A stretch of 64,000 bases of DNA, taken from the NCBI GenBank assembly GCA_019671005.1, contig CM033718.1, forward strand, positions 18,790,014-18,854,013, in the 5' to 3' direction. Below are positions 32,800-45,694 of this stretch, piece after piece. Source of the stretch: Hibiscus mutabilis. Its lineage: Eukaryota; Streptophyta; Magnoliopsida; Malvales; Malvaceae. The notes under the pieces were generated by a model. The model had not been told where the DNA came from, ran no database searches, and saw only the letters and a program-made list of their open reading frames with translations. Position 1 is the first letter of the stretch; the number at the start of each line of letters is the position of its first letter. Made by a program: the position numbers and the translations under genes.

Positions 32800-34443
32800 A
32801 CGATAACTCTGCCAGGAGGATAACCTCATTGGCATCCTTTTGAGTGTCATCCAAATAGTGCTTCAAACACTGGCCTTTTACTTTGAAAGTTGCTCCCGTT
32901 TTCAAATCCTTGATATCCACTACTCCATGAGCATATGGATTCACAACTTCAAAGGGTCCCAACCATCTAGACTTTAGCTTTCCTAGAAACTACTTTAACC
33001 TCGAGTTAAATAACAAAACACATTGGCCTACCTCAAATTGCCTTGGTAATATCCGTTTGTCATGCCAACGCTTTGTCCTTTCCTTGTAGAGTATGGCATT
33101 CTCGTAAGCATGTGTTCTGAATTCCTCCAACTCATTCAAGTCTAATAACCTCTATTTTCAGCAGCCCTCCATGCCACATCAAGTATTTTGATTGCCCAAA
33201 AAGCTTGATGCTCCATCTCCACTGGTAAGTGGCATGCCTTCCCGAAAACAAGTCTAAATGGGGAGGTTTCCAAAGGAGTTTAAAAGCAGTTCTATAAGCC
33301 CACAAGGATTCATCTATTCTAAAGGACCAGTCCTTCATTGCTGGATTTACAGTCTTTTCCAAAATGTTCTTGATCTCCTTGTTGGAAATCTATGCTTGAC
33401 CATTCATTTGGGGATGGTATGCCATGGCAATCCTCTGTTGAATTCCATATCTGTACAAAGCTTTAGAGATTATATTGCATTTAAAATAGGTACCCTCATC
33501 ATGAATAATCACTCTGGGGGTACCAAATCGAGTAAAAATATGTTTGTGCAAAATTTTGGCAATAGCCTTGGCATCGTTTGTTGGCAAAGCAACAACTTCA
33601 ACCCATTTGGAAACGTAGTCAACAACCACAAGGATGCATAGGTTACGAAATGATAGAGAATATGGACCCATGAAGTCTATTCCCCATACATCAAACAAAT
33701 CCACTGGCATAATGTTCTGGAGTTGCAACTAATGTTTGCCGAAAATGTTTCATGTCTGCTGGCCTCGGTTACATGCCTTGGCAAAGTTATGGGTATCTTT
33801 GTATAGTGTGGACCAAAAGAATCCTGACTGTAGCACCTTGGCAACAGTCTTCATCCTGACTATGTTGTTCATCCTCTGGCACACACCGACGAATCACTTG
33901 ATCGGCACACTATTTAAACAGTATTGGTTTGTCCTAATAATATTGCAGAACATCTCACAGGAACCGTTTCCTGGCATTATATTCCAAATCCAGTGGTAGA
34001 ATATTGCTTACTAGGTAGTTGACTATGTCAGCGTACCATGGCACGGTGTTGACTACAAGTAAATACTCGTCATGAAATTCATCTCTTATGGAAATGATCT
34101 TACCATTTTCAAGGTGATGCTTTAGGCGTGATAGGTGGTCAGCTAATAAGTTCTCATTGCCTTTCTTGTCTCGGATCTCGAGGTCAAATTCTTGTAGTAG
34201 AAGCGTCTATCGGATTAGTCTGGGTTTGGAATCCTTCTTCGCCAAGAGGTACTTCAGTGCCGAATGATCTGTATACACCACAACATTGTTACCAACTAAA
34301 TAAGATCTGAATTTATCAAAAGCAAATACAACTACAAGAAATTCTTTCTCAATTGTGGAGTAATTCAACTAAGCTCCATCAATGTTCGACTGGCATAGTA
34401 AATGGCATAAAAAACTTTGCCACGCCATTGTCCCAGTACTGCT
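32800..34443 (-). pseudogene. Athila pol, C-terminal part: RNase H end and integrase
   Basis: Continues the frame broken at 45695. On the minus strand: FYAIYYASRTL, YTDHSALKYLL (RNase H), then a zinc-binding remnant with lost residues. The integrase core follows with DVWGIDFMGP (about 33680), DYVSKWVE, and VIIHDEGTYF carrying the second Asp. YHPQMNGQA is followed by a stop before the Glu-bearing segment. The C-terminal part ends near 32800 (LGPFEVVNPYAHG, LKHYLDD). Stops near 34370, 34215, 33735 and 33390. Confidence 0.75.
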
Positions 34444-34735
34444 TGTTGTCACTAATTTTTCACTTTTGTTGTAATTGTTATTGTTTTCATAATTAGTATA
34501 ATTGCTATATGTTAGTGTAATAAAATATTAATGTATTAATTAGTATTAGAATTATCTAGGTGTCATATAATATTGTTAACATACTTAGTGTATTATAGTT
34601 AGTATAATTGTTAGTGTAAATGGTTAGAATAAACCCAAAATATAAAAATCCACAACCCATTTGTATTAAAAGGTCCATCAAAAAAATAATAAAAAGTCCA
34701 TTAAGCAAAGCCCGTTACACTAAAACTAATAAAAA
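34444..34735 (+). mobile_element. Truncated 5' LTR of the Tat element
   Basis: Matches the first ~300 bp of the 3' LTR (43413 onward), then switches abruptly to gag sequence. The rest of the 5' LTR (about 2 kb), the primer-binding site and the 5' part of gag are deleted. TAATAAAAAGTCCA occurs twice close to the junction (about 34689 and 34728), a possible recombination microhomology. Confidence 0.75.
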
Positions 34736-34759
34736 GTCCAATAAACATCAGCTTTTAGT

Positions 34760-35820
34760 GAGCTGCTCAAGTCCAGCCACCATTGCTGGAGAACGAATCA
34801 CCCCAATGTTCGTGGAGACATTAAAAGGCTCTTTTTATGACCGCGTGCTCAATCATGCCACTAAGCGCTTCGCAAGCATGCTTATGAATGGAGAGTTGAT
34901 TCTTGCAGCAATGAAAAATGGAAAGTTGGATAATGGAGAAACAAATAAACCCTATAAGAAAAAGGGAAAGCAAAGTTAATGCCACCAGTGTTTATAATCA
35001 CAATTATTTGAAGGGTGTGATTTTCAAAAAGCCTAATGTCTTGACCACAGCTTTAGCCGCAGCAAATTCCCCAAGAAGAACAAAGATATCAAGGGAATTC
35101 AAAACCCTATTTCCCTCATATTCCAATGATGTATGCTGAATTGGTTAGATCCCAAATGGTGCTGCCAAGACATGTTCCTCTTTTCTCACCACCATATCCA
35201 CCATGGTACGATGAGAAGGCTCAATGCGAATATCATGCAGGAGTTAGGGGACACACCATTAAGAATTGCACCCATTCAATAGAGTGGTAGATGATTTAAG
35301 GAAGTATAGAATGTTGTCGTTTGATACGTCAAAAGATAAGGGATATCCTCTGCCAAATCACCAGAAAGCAGGAGTGAATGCAATCATGGATGAGGAAAAC
35401 AAGAGGATTAAGAAACATGTTGCTGAGGTCAGAGCACCCATGAGCTGGGTATGGGCTCAAATGGTGGCAGCTGGGATGCTAGAAGGAGAAGCGCAAGAGC
35501 CAAAGATCAAAGATGGGATATATTGCAAATTCCACAAAATAAAAGGACATGTGATTGAATGTTGCTTAGAGTTCAAGCAACTGGTCCAAGACAAGATGGA
35601 TGGAAAAGAATTAGAGTTTCTTGAGAAAGAAAACAAGGAGTGCATGTTGGACATTTGCATATCAGATGAGTCATCCTCTAAAAGAGATTATTCTAGAACG
35701 AAGCCTTTAGTTATTAAGGCTAAAGCAAGAGTTAGTGAGCCCGCAAGGGGTGTAACCCCGCGACATATAATTAAGGCACCAACCCCGTTTCCATACAAGG
35801 ACAACAGGCAAGTCCCATAG
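34760..35820 (+). pseudogene. Tat gag remnant
   Basis: MFVETLKGSFYDRVLNHA and NGELILAAMKNGKL correspond to the Tat capsid region. Two zinc-knuckle-like segments follow: CEYHAGVRGHTIKNC (about 35227-35271) and CKFHKIKGHVIEC (about 35526-35564). The longest open part is 35266-35820. Frames shift near 34980, 35140 and 35285. Gag would form the particle and bind genomic RNA. Confidence 0.7.
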
Positions 35821-37300
35821 AATTATGCTTGCACAGTGACGGCCCCGGAAGGATCACCTGTTGAAGAAAGAGCAAAAGATAAACCGGTCAATGAAGTGAG
35901 CTGCTTTACAAGGAGTGGAAGGCTCTATTCCCAAAAGATAGCAGAGGATATATATGCAACTTAAAGAAAGGCTGCTACTGAAGAGTCTGAGAAAGAAGAT
36001 GATAGAGATTTCTTCAAAGAAAAATTGCCAATGTACCATGAGCCAGTGAAGGAATCAGAGGCTCAAGAATTCTTGAAAATTCTTAAAAATAGCGAATATA
36101 GCGTGGTGGAGCAACTCCACAAGATCCCAGCTCGAATCTCCATGTTATCTCTGCTGCTAAGTTCTGAAGGTCACCGTGAAGCCTTGTTGAAGATTCTGAA
36201 CCGAACATTCGTACCAAAGGAAATCATAACCGACAAGATGGACATGTTAGTTGGTAAAATTGTTGTCAACAACTTTATTTCGTTCAATGATGAAGAAATA
36301 CCTGGAGAAGGAAGGGGATCTTGCAAAGCTCTACACATTACTACAAGATGCAAAGGATATATGCTACCTGACGTCCTTATTGATAACAGGTCAGCCCTGA
36401 ATGTTCTGCCATTAGCAATGCTAAAGAAGCTACTTATAGACAGCTCTCATATGATAGCCTATCAGAATACAGTAAGAGCGTTCGACGAAACTTAGAAACA
36501 TGTGTTGGGGAAAATTGAAGTGCCTTTGCAGATCAGGCCATCAACCTTTGATGTTGAGTTTGTGGTCATCGACATTAAGTGCGGTTATAGCTGCTTGCTT
36601 GGGCACCCATGGATCCATACAACAGGAGCGGTCCCTTCTACCTTACATTAGAAGTTGAAATTTGTGATTGACGGTCAATTAATAACTGTTGATGCAGAGG
36701 AGGAAATCATTGCATCAGTAACTACTAATACACCCTTTATCGAGATTGATGAGGGTGCGCTCGATTGTCACTTTAGGACATTAGAGCTAGTCAATGCGCC
36801 CTTTTTCACTAAAGGAAGTAAGTTGCCTGAACCAGAATTATCCAGCTGCGCAAAGATGCAAGTTAAACAAACTCTAGGAAAAAGAGCTGATGTTGGAAAA
36901 GGATTTGGGAAGAGACACCAAGGGAGGTTGTATCTCATGGTAATCCCAGCAAAGAAGGATCAGATTGGCTTGGGTTTCAAACCCAACAATTGGCAAATGA
37001 GGTCAGAAATAAGGAAACGCTAGGAAAGAAGACAGGCAAGGCTGAAAAGAGAGGGAATTGAGTGGGAACCGATGACATTTCTACCTCTGAGCCATAACTT
37101 TAGATTCGGGGGCCTGCTGGATCCAAGTGCCCCAGTTAATAAGGAGGAGAAAGGAAAGAATGATTTGTGTGAAACGTTTGAGAAGCTGAGCATCAACGTT
37201 GTGACAGACAAGGAAGAAGAGAACAAATACCTATCCAAGATTTGCCCCTGCTCTGAACTTGACAACTAAACTGTTGAAGAAATTCTTGTAGTCTTTAAGA
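35821..37300 (+). pseudogene. Tat protease region
   Basis: Contains YSVVEQLHKIPARISMLSLL, then the aspartic protease motif as LIDNRSALNVLP (about 36376-36411). The family has D-N-G-S, so Gly to Arg probably abolishes activity. LLGHPWIH and LKFVIDGQLI follow. Stops at about 35942, 36495 and 36652 split the frame. Confidence 0.7.
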
Positions 37301-37579
37301 CAGTTTCAGAGTAATTCTCAAAACCCACCATTTTGCCTTTAGACCCGTAGGCAATTAGGGATCTTAGGTAAATGGTCTATGTCAAACTTTATAATTTAAA
37401 TTTCAATAAAGATACATTCTCTTTCTTCCAACAAATCTTGTGTGGCAAACTCTTCCCATAAACAAAACTTAAAAATAAAACTAAAAAAAATCATTTCAAT
37501 CATTTCATTCATCTCTTTCCTTTGTATATATCCCTATCCCTTTTCTTTACAGGTTTTCAAATATCAATGACTTAAATGA

Positions 37580-39030
37580 CTCTCAGTACAACGCTGAAGT
37601 TGACTTTGAATTACCTTTATGCTTAGAAGAAGTCGATGATGTTGATAATGAAGAAGAATATGAATTTCCCAGAGAACTGCTCAAGATGGTAGAAAGAGAG
37701 GAAAAACAGATTCTCCCGTACAAATAGGAGCTATAAATACTGAACCTTGGCACTGAAGAAGAAATGAGTGAGGTAAAGATTGGCACCACCATTATAGCCA
37801 ATACTCGACAAAGCTTGATCGAGCTTTTGAAAGAATTCAAGGATATCTTCTCCTGGTCATATCAAGATATGCTGGGTCTCGACACTGAAGTCATTGTACA
37901 TCGACTTCCTATAAAATTAGGATGTGAGCCTGTAAAGCAGAAGCTTAGGAGGATGAAAGTAGAAATGCTCCTAAAAATTAGGGATGAGGTAAAGAAACAG
38001 TTTGATGCAGGATTTTTAGAGGTAGCTAAGTATCCAGAATGGGTGGCCAACATCGTCCTATTTCCCAAGAATGATGGAAAAGTACGTATGTGCGTTGACT
38101 ATAGGGATCTCAATAGATCAAGCCCCAAAGATAATTCCCGTTACCACACATAGACACGTTAGTGGATAACACAGTTGGACATTCCCTTTTCTCTTTCATG
38201 GATGGGTTTTCCAGGTATAACTAGATTAAAATGTGCCTAGAATATATGGAAAAGACCACGTTCATAAAACTTTGGGGAACCTTTTGTTATAAAGTAATGC
38301 CCTTTGGTCTAAAGAATGCGAGGGCAACTTACCAAAGATCCATGGTCACTCTTTTCCATGACATGATGCATCGGGAAATAGAAGTCTACGTAGATGATGT
38401 GATTGCCAAATCCTGATATGAGGAGGAACATTTGGTGAACTTAAAGAAACTCTTTCAAAGGATGAGGAATTTCCAGCTAAAGCTTAACCCAAACAAGTGT
38501 ACATTTGGAGTTGCATCCGGAAAGCTATTAGGCTTTGTGGTAAGCAGGAGAGGAATTGAGATTAACCCTAATAAGATAAAGGCCATACAGGAACTCCCAC
38601 TACCACAAACACCAAAACAAGTTCGGGGTTTCCTGGGAGGTTAAATTACATCTCCAGTTTTATCTCCTAGTTAACTAATAAGTGTGATCCAATTTTCAGA
38701 CTAATCAGAAAGAATAACCCAGGGACATGGAATGAAGAATGTCAGGCGGCTTTCGAAAAGATCAAAGAACAGTTAGCCAACCCTCCCGTATTAGTACCAC
38801 CTATTTCGGGGAGGCCCTTAATCTTTTATTTAACGGTGCATGAAAATTCTATGGGCTGCGTATTAGGGTAACATGACGATACTAGAAGAAAAGAAAGGGT
38901 GATATATTACCTAAGCAAGAAGTTTAATGATTGCTAAAACCAAATATTCCTTAATTGAAAAGCTATGTTGTGCTTTGGTATGGGCAACTAAAAGGCTCAG
39001 GTAATATATTTTATATCACACTACATGGCT
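37580..39030 (+). pseudogene. Tat reverse transcriptase and first RNase H
   Basis: FKDIFSWSYQDMLGLD and VRMCVDYRDLNRSSPKD are classic RT blocks. The catalytic YVDD is intact at 38387-38398 (EVYVDDVIAKS). LNPNKCTFGV and PKQVRGFLGG mark the thumb/connection. The RNase H part (38650-39030) is out of frame but readable (WNEECQAAFEKIKE). Breaks near 38150, 38225, 38416 and 38643. Confidence 0.75.
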
Positions 39031-39039
39031 AATCTCAAA

Positions 39040-39770
39040 ATTGGATTCTTTAAAGTTCATGATAGAAGCTTTAGCCTTATCGGGAAGATTAGCACGTTGG
39101 CAGATGCTACTATCAGAATTTGATATCCAGTATGTGAGCCAAAAAACAGTAAAAAGGAGTGCCATAGCTGACTTTTTGGCAAGTCGCGCCTGTAATGATT
39201 ATGAAGCATTGAATTTTAATTTCCCTAATGAAGACTTGATGTGTATCTTAGAAGATGATGAGGTTCTAACAAAATCTTGGGTTATGAACTTCGATGGTAC
39301 AATAAATGCATTAGGACGAGGTATAGGGGCAGTTTTGGTTTCGCTAGAAGGAAATTATTACCTTTTACTAGTCGATTGAAATTCTTCTCCACTAATAACA
39401 TGACGGAATACAAGGCTTGTATAATGGGTCTAAAAGAGGCTATACAAAGGAAAATCCATACTTTAAGAGTTTTTGGGGACTCTGCGTTGGTCATTTATCA
39501 GATACGTGGTGAATGGGAGACAAAAGATGGTAGAATACCACAAGTTGGTCCTTGAGTTGACTAAAGAATTTAATGAGATCACTTTCAAGTATCTCCCCAG
39601 AGAAGACAACCAAATGGCTGATGCTTTAGCTACTTTAGCGGCCATGTTTAAAGCAAGTGAAGGTTCTGAGATGATGCCCATCAGGTTACATGTGCTAGAC
39701 TCCCCAGCCCATTATTATAATGTGGAAGAAGAGATAGATGGTTTTCCATGGTACCATGACATCTTGTAAT
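39040..39770 (+). pseudogene. Second (archaeal-type) RNase H of Tat element
   Basis: MNFDGTINALGRGIGAVLVS, EYKACIMGLKEAI, VFGDSALVIYQIRGEWETKD and YLPREDNQMADALATLA give the Asp/Glu/Asp/Asp order of the extra RNase H known from Tat elements. Frameshifts near 39375 and 39525. Confidence 0.75.
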
Positions 39771-39779
39771 ATGTAAAAC

Positions 39780-41000
39780 TACAACAGTACCCACCACAAG
39801 CTACAGATAACGAGAAGAAAATGATCAAGAAAATGGTATCAGGGTATGTCCTTAATGGAGAAATTTTATACAAAAGAAGTCGAGATCAAGTTCTTCTAAG
39901 ATGTGTGAGTGCAAAAGAAGCTCAGTTAATTATAGAAGAGGTTCACGAGGGGGTTTGTGGAACCCACCCTAGTGGCTTCATCATAGCTAGAAGGGTCATG
40001 CGCTTCGGATATTATTGGTCAACTATGGAAGGAGATTGAATCAATTACTCTCACAAATACCATAAATGCCAAATTTATGCTGGCAGGGTTCATACGCCAC
40101 CTCAACCTCTTCATGTTATGTCAGCTCTTTGGCCGTTCTCCATGTAGGGCATCGATGTCATCGGTCAGATTCATCCTAAGACATCAAACGGGCATCGATT
40201 TATCTTGGTAGCCATTGACTATTTCACAAAATGGGTGGAAGCAGCCTCGTATGCAAACGTCACCAGGTCTATGGTTTGCAAGGTTTTGGAAAAGGAAATC
40301 ATTTGTCGATATGGCTTGCCTGAGAGTATCATCACCAAAAACGCCTCCAATTTGAGTAACAGGATGATAAGTGGAGTCTGTGAGAAGTTTAATGTCAAAC
40401 ATCATAATTCAGTGGTATATCGTCCGAAGATGAACGTGGCAGTGGAGGCTGCAAATAAGAACAATGAGAAGATAGTTGCAAAAATGGTTGATACTTATAA
40501 AGACTAGCATGAGAAGCTACCTTTTTCCTTATATGTCTATCGAACCGCAATGAGAAATTCTACTAGGGCAACACCCTTCTCATTGGTGTACGAAGTAAAA
40601 ACTGTATTACCAATTAAAGTTGAGATACCATCGCTCCGTGTCTTAATGGAAGCAAAATTAGAAGAGGCAGAATGGATTCAGGCACGATATGACCAGCTTA
40701 ATCTAATTGATGAAATGAGGTTAAAGGCATTATGTCATGGGCAAATGTACCAAAGAAGGATGATAAGGGCTCACAAGAAGAAAATTCGCCTGGGAGAATT
40801 TAAAGAATGTGACTTGGTGTTGAGGAAAAAGCTACCAATTCAAAGTGTTTCCTGGGGAAAATGTGCACCTAATTAGGAGGGGCCTTACATTGTGACAAAA
40901 AAAATTTCAGGTAGGGCATTAATTTTAGATGAAATGGATGGAGATGAACTTCAGAGTCCGATAAACTCAGATTCAGTCAAAAAGTATTATGTCTAAAAAA
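39780..41000 (+). pseudogene. Tat integrase
   Basis: Zinc-binding HEGVCGTH...CHKC (about 39940-40077), then the core: GIDVIGQIHP (first Asp, about 40150), DYFTKWVEAAS, and ESIITKNASN where the expected TDNG has become TKNA, so the second catalytic Asp is lost. VYRTAMRNSTRATPFSLVY follows. The C-terminal part ends near 40996 (DSVKKYYV). Stops at 40038, 40148, 40507 and 40874. Confidence 0.75.
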
Positions 41001-42762
41001 GAAGAAAGAAAAGGAAAAAAGAAAAAAAAAAGAAAAAAAAACGGGTTCAAAATGAAAACCCGCAAAGGGCGTTTTGAAGCCAAAGGAGGATCTAAGTTGA
41101 AAACCCACAAAGGGCGACTTAGGTAGTTGATAACCAGAGAAATTCTCTTGGGAACATAACACAGATGAGTTATATACTTTCTCGCATTGTCACCATTGTC
41201 GAAGTCTGCTCAGCATTGGTAACATTCAGGACATCTTACGGTGTTTTAACAGGAGGAGTTTTGTTCATTGATATTTGAACACTTGTAATCTCCTTTTTGT
41301 TTGTCACAATATTGATAAAATTTTACTTTTTAGCCTTCTTTTCTTTGCTTACACCATCTCCCTTTTTCGTATAAGCATCTTGCATTGAAATGAGAATTAA
41401 TAAATTTGATATCATTTAAAACATACAAAAGATTTTTGAACATTACTTTGAAATTTGTTTAAAAGGGTATTGGAACATTGAGGTATTACGAGGTTAAGTT
41501 CGGAGCTTAGGGCATAAAGAGCAACAAACATATGAAGAGGTTCAAGGTGGAAATAGGTTTTGCTGTAAAGATTTCCATGTAAGCAATTCTAAGATCTCTG
41601 CGGAGGCAGGAATTAGAGAACCCTCAAGAGATGTTCTGACATTACCCTAAGGCAACATGTTGCAAAACAGAGATGCTTACGCGAGATAGTTTGTCTTCTA
41701 CAAAAATGACAACAATTTTATAGACATTGAAGGAAATAACTAAGGATATGGGGTGCTTTCATTCAAGACCACTCAAGAAGGCCTGTCACTGAATATTGAT
41801 GACATCATAATCCATGATAATAAGAATAATTTTACAGACATCGGGAGAATAGCAGGATTCAAGGAGACTTGTCACTGAACATTGATGTATCAACTACAAT
41901 GATAGTTTGATAAAGGCTAAAAGAGTGTTGAAGAATATAAGGATAAAGTCAGTCCTTCCAACCAAATGATACAAGATAACCGGATTGAACGAGCAAATGT
42001 GCAAAAGATCATATGTTCTCTATGAAGCAAAGAAGTACTAAAATGGTGAAGCAGAGATGATGAAGATGACTATATATGATTATTTTGTCAACCATCATAG
42101 CATGTAGTTGCAATATTCAGATGATTTCCCCCGCATTAATGTTGGCAAGCCAAAGCATCCCACATATATCCCCCCAGAGTCTCGCTCTTTGATATCCTAG
42201 CAACGCTATGCGAAAGCTTTAAACACCTTGAGAAGAGTTTCCCTGGTTGAAAAATCAAGGAAAAAGTCACAGGAAAAGATGAATGTAGCTATGACATTAA
42301 ACCTATAGTACAACATGGTGGTGTTTTGGTGAACTCCAATTTCACCCAAATTAAAGGACGTATCCTACAGCCCCCGAGGTTAAGATTAGGCAATGGTGAA
42401 GATTTCTTTCCAAGGAATGGTTAGTGGAATTTTAACAACAAGAAATTGGTGAAGCCAACTAATATTGAAAGATGGGCTGTTGAAAACTTACTTGCTCATT
42501 GTAATCCTAATAACATGGTGCAAAGCCTTTCAGTGTAGAGAAATGAAATGAAGTCATACTACTTCTTTTGATGGGATGGGCCAGAATAGACATTTACCAT
42601 ATGTTGCCAGAGTTGAGAAAATGTTTGAGATGATATGATTCAAGAAAACTAATTTTGATAAAAGGATTATAAAAAGCAAAAATAACATGCATTCATGACT
42701 AGGCATCCCTAGGGGCATGTTCATCTTGGCCATAGCATTTATTTGAATTTTTGACAGGTATA
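41001..42762 (+). other. Tat 3' untranslated region, proximal part
   Basis: Starts with a purine run (41000-41040), then two GAAAACCC.CAAAGGGCG words (about 41055 and 41098) as commonly seen after Tat integrase. No ORF of note in 1.7 kb. Confidence 0.55.
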
Positions 42763-43326
42763 GAACCTGTTTATCTGTTTGAGCATGAGGAGAATAGAAC
42801 CTGCCTATCCGTTCGGGTATTTGGAGAACGAAACCTGCTTATCTATTCAAGCATGAGAAGGATAAAACTTTCTTATCCGTTCGGGCATTTGGAGAATGGA
42901 ACTTGTTTATCTATTCGAGCACGAGGAGAATGGAACCTGCTTATCTATTCAAGCATGAAGAGGATAGAACCTATCTATTTGTTCAGGAATTTGGAGAATG
43001 GAACCTGCTTATCTATTCGAGCACGAGGAGAATAGAACCTGCCTATCCGTTCGGGCATTTGTGGAATGGAACCTGCCTATCCATTCGGGCATTTAGAGAA
43101 TGGGACCTGCCTATCTGTTCGGGCATTTGGATAATGGAACCTGCTTATCTATTCGAGCATGAGGATAATAGAACTTGCCTATCCATTCGAGTATTTGGAG
43201 AATGGAACCCGCATATCCGTTCGGGCATCAAGAGAATGGAACAGCCTATCTATTTAGGCTTAGGAAAATAGGTCGTGCTTATCCGTTCAAGCAGAGAAGA
43301 GCAGAACCCGTCAGTCTGTTATGGCA
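42763..43326 (+). repeat. 34-bp tandem array, about 16.6 copies
   Basis: The unit begins GAACCTGCCTATCC and has a TTCGGGCATTTGGAGAATG-like second half. Copies alternate between a GGCATTTGGAG type and a GAGCACGAGGAG type. The unit is not a multiple of three, so open frames across it (42751-43271) are by-products. Located in the 3' UTR just before the polypurine tract. Confidence 0.85.
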
Positions 43327-43399
43327 TCGACAAGTTTGGCAATCGTTGAAAATCAGTGTCCTTTGATCTTTGCTCTATTTTTGTTTCACCGGAATGACC

Positions 43400-43412
43400 A
43401 AAGAGGGGCAAC
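43400..43412 (+). other. Tat polypurine tract
   Basis: AAAGAGGGGCAAC directly before the 3' LTR start TATTGTCAC (the 5' copy has TGTTGTCAC). Confidence 0.6.
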
Positions 43413-45694
43413 TATTGTCACAGATTTTACATTTTTGTTGTAATTGTTATTATTTTCATAATTACTTTAATTGTTATATGTTAGTGTAATAAAATATTAA
43501 CATAGTAATTAGTATTAGAATTATCTAGGTGTCATATAATATCGTAAATATACTCAGTGTATTATAGTTAGTATAATTGTTAGTGTAAATGGTTAGTATA
43601 AACCCAAAATATAAAAATACACAGCCCATTTGTATTAAAAGATCCATCAAAAAAATAAAAATGAGTCTATTAAGCAAAGCCCATTACATTAAAACTTGTT
43701 TGTTTAAAATATATACATAAAGAGGGCATGTTCGGCCCGTTTCTGATGAAAAAACTGAAACCCTAATGTTTTTCCTTTGCTCCTTGCGCAGTCGAAGGGC
43801 AGCCGTTGGATCTAGGATTGATCCAACGGCACAGATCACACCAGCTGGGGATGATATAACGATGCATCCTTTATAACCGTTAGATCAGGTTATGATCTAA
43901 CGGCCCAGATCGCTCTAGAGTAGGGCACGTGGATCACCACATGGGCATGACAACGACGCGTGTGACATTTCGACTTTGACCGGCCGTTTCATCTTCTCCG
44001 GTGAGCACCTGAGCTAATTTTGCCACAATCCACCCTTTGTCGGCGTCTCCCTCAACAATCAAAGACATTAGAATCATGCAAAGAGGGAAACAAAAGGGGT
44101 TAGATCCCAAATATGAAGCAAAGTCAATCCCTAAATTGAAGCCCTGGCAAGAATCAAGCTGCAATCAGATTGAGACGACGAGTAAAAGGCAATAAGCTTA
44201 AAATCAAAGATGAGAAAGAGCAAATGGGGAAGTTATTCTGGATTCAAACTTGAAAACCAAGCATCTTTGTAAACTATATAACCCCCCATTTGTAATTCCA
44301 TGTAACACACACTAGATACACAAGATTCATAGGAAACAAACACAATTCACATACATACACAATAAGCATTCGGATTCCAAAGGTTGTAAGCAAGCAAACA
44401 AGCAAGTGTAATCAAGCATTTTCTAGAGAAATAAAAGCAAGCGAATTTCTGGTAATTTTCTCTTTACATATATAATCTTTGATTTAAATAAGGAAAAAGG
44501 AAGTTTTTTTACCTTAGTTTTATGTAGCACCGCCGCGATTTTTTTTGATGTAGCTTCGGCGAAGAAAAAGCCTGATTTAGGGTTGCCAGAATCTGGGAAA
44601 ATAGGTGGTTTCTAGAAATTTCGCCAACGGCTGGCACGATGATCATTTTACAGAATTTTGATGGAACTAGTTTTGATCTGTTTTAATAAAAGAGGAAAAA
44701 AATTCTTCTAATAAAGGCCTTATAAACCAACCCGGGACCCAGTCCATACCCACTCTTCAACCCGCGCCCTTCTTTGTTGGGCATTTCATCGTGGCTCTCC
44801 AGTTCTCAATCTTTTCAATTTCATCCTTTTTCTATTAAATTGGCCATTGAATTTTACTCATTATTCAATTTTAACCTTCACATTTTGCTTTCTTTCAATT
44901 TAATCTCTAATTCAGATTTTCTATTTTAAAATAAAAGCAAAATATCTTTTTTCTTTATTTTAAGATTTAGCAATTATTTAATTATTTATTTTAACTTAAG
45001 TATTTAGTTATTTCTTTATGTCTTTTATGCAAATATATGTGTGTAAAACCTTAGGAATAGGATCTTTAAAACTTAGTATAGAGACATATGTGCAATAAGA
45101 ATTCCTTCATATCTTAAAATAAAATACACTTAAATACATTTAAATCTTAATAGTTAAAATGAACGTAGACATTTCTTCTAGGGTTAAATCACTGATTAGG
45201 TTTTAATAAAAACTTTAAAACACTTAAATTTCTTTGTTGGTTTGTTTAAAAAGTGAAAACTTAATTAATGCGGTGTCTTATCAAGCGAGAATGACGGGTT
45301 AGCGCCAGGAGGGTTGGCAGTGATTGAAGTTCATTTCCCAGGCGATAAGGTCGTTAAAATAGATTTATATTTACTAAGCGAACGAATTAATCGAAATCTT
45401 GTGAACTTGCAAATTCCAATTTTCAAAACACTTTTTTGAAAATCAATTAGGTACCAATTTTTGGGCATTGTGAGGGTGCTAACCTTTCCCCATACGTAAC
45501 TGACCCCCGAACCTATTTTCTCTTGTTTTCGTGGACCAAAATTATTGTTTCAATAAATAAACGTTTTTATTAAAATAACTCTTGTTTTAAAAGTGATCCA
45601 ATTACACTTTCTTCAAAAAGATTGGTGGCGACTCCGTGTTTTCTTAAGTTTTCCAAATAACGTCCAAACCTTTTTCCTAAAAAGGCTTGCAACA
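43413..45694 (+). mobile_element. 3' LTR of the Tat element (2282 bp)
   Basis: Its first 300 bp match 34444-34735. Contains two perfect hairpins (43802-43830, 43877-43903), a candidate TATA box TATATAAC (44275-44282), and the conserved 3' domain with TGGCGACTCC (45626-45635). Ends GGCTTGCAACA. Confidence 0.75.
43802..43903. promoter_or_regulatory. Two covarying hairpins in Tat LTR U3
   Basis: Hairpin 1: GCCGTTGGATC (43802-43812) with GATCCAACGGC (43820-43830). Hairpin 2: CCGTTAGATCA (43877-43887) with TGATCTAACGG (43893-43903). Both arms are perfectly paired, and each is followed by a GGC(A/C)CAGATC word. Confidence 0.65.

Larger units (their letters stand above)
34444..45694 (+). mobile_element. 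Tat-lineage Ty3/gypsy element (Ogre-like), internally deleted
   Basis: Starts TGTTGTCACT and ends CTTGCAACA (perfect TGTTG/CAACA ends). It is flanked by CTGCT (34439-34443) and CTACT (45695-45699), a one-mismatch TSD in the Athila RNase H frame. Order: truncated 5' LTR, gag, protease, RT/RNase H, a second RNase H, integrase, long 3' UTR with a 34-bp array, polypurine tract, full 3' LTR. The extra RNase H after the first, with integrase following, is the hallmark of the Tat lineage. No complete reading frame remains. Confidence 0.8.

Noticed and set aside
42751..43271. Repetitive protein with a YLFEHEENRTC-type repeat
   Set aside because: By-product of a 34-bp non-coding tandem array; the unit length changes frame each copy and is open in more than one frame.
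42763..43326. CRISPR-like regular array
   Set aside because: Direct repeats abut without unique spacers, in a plant retrotransposon 3' UTR.
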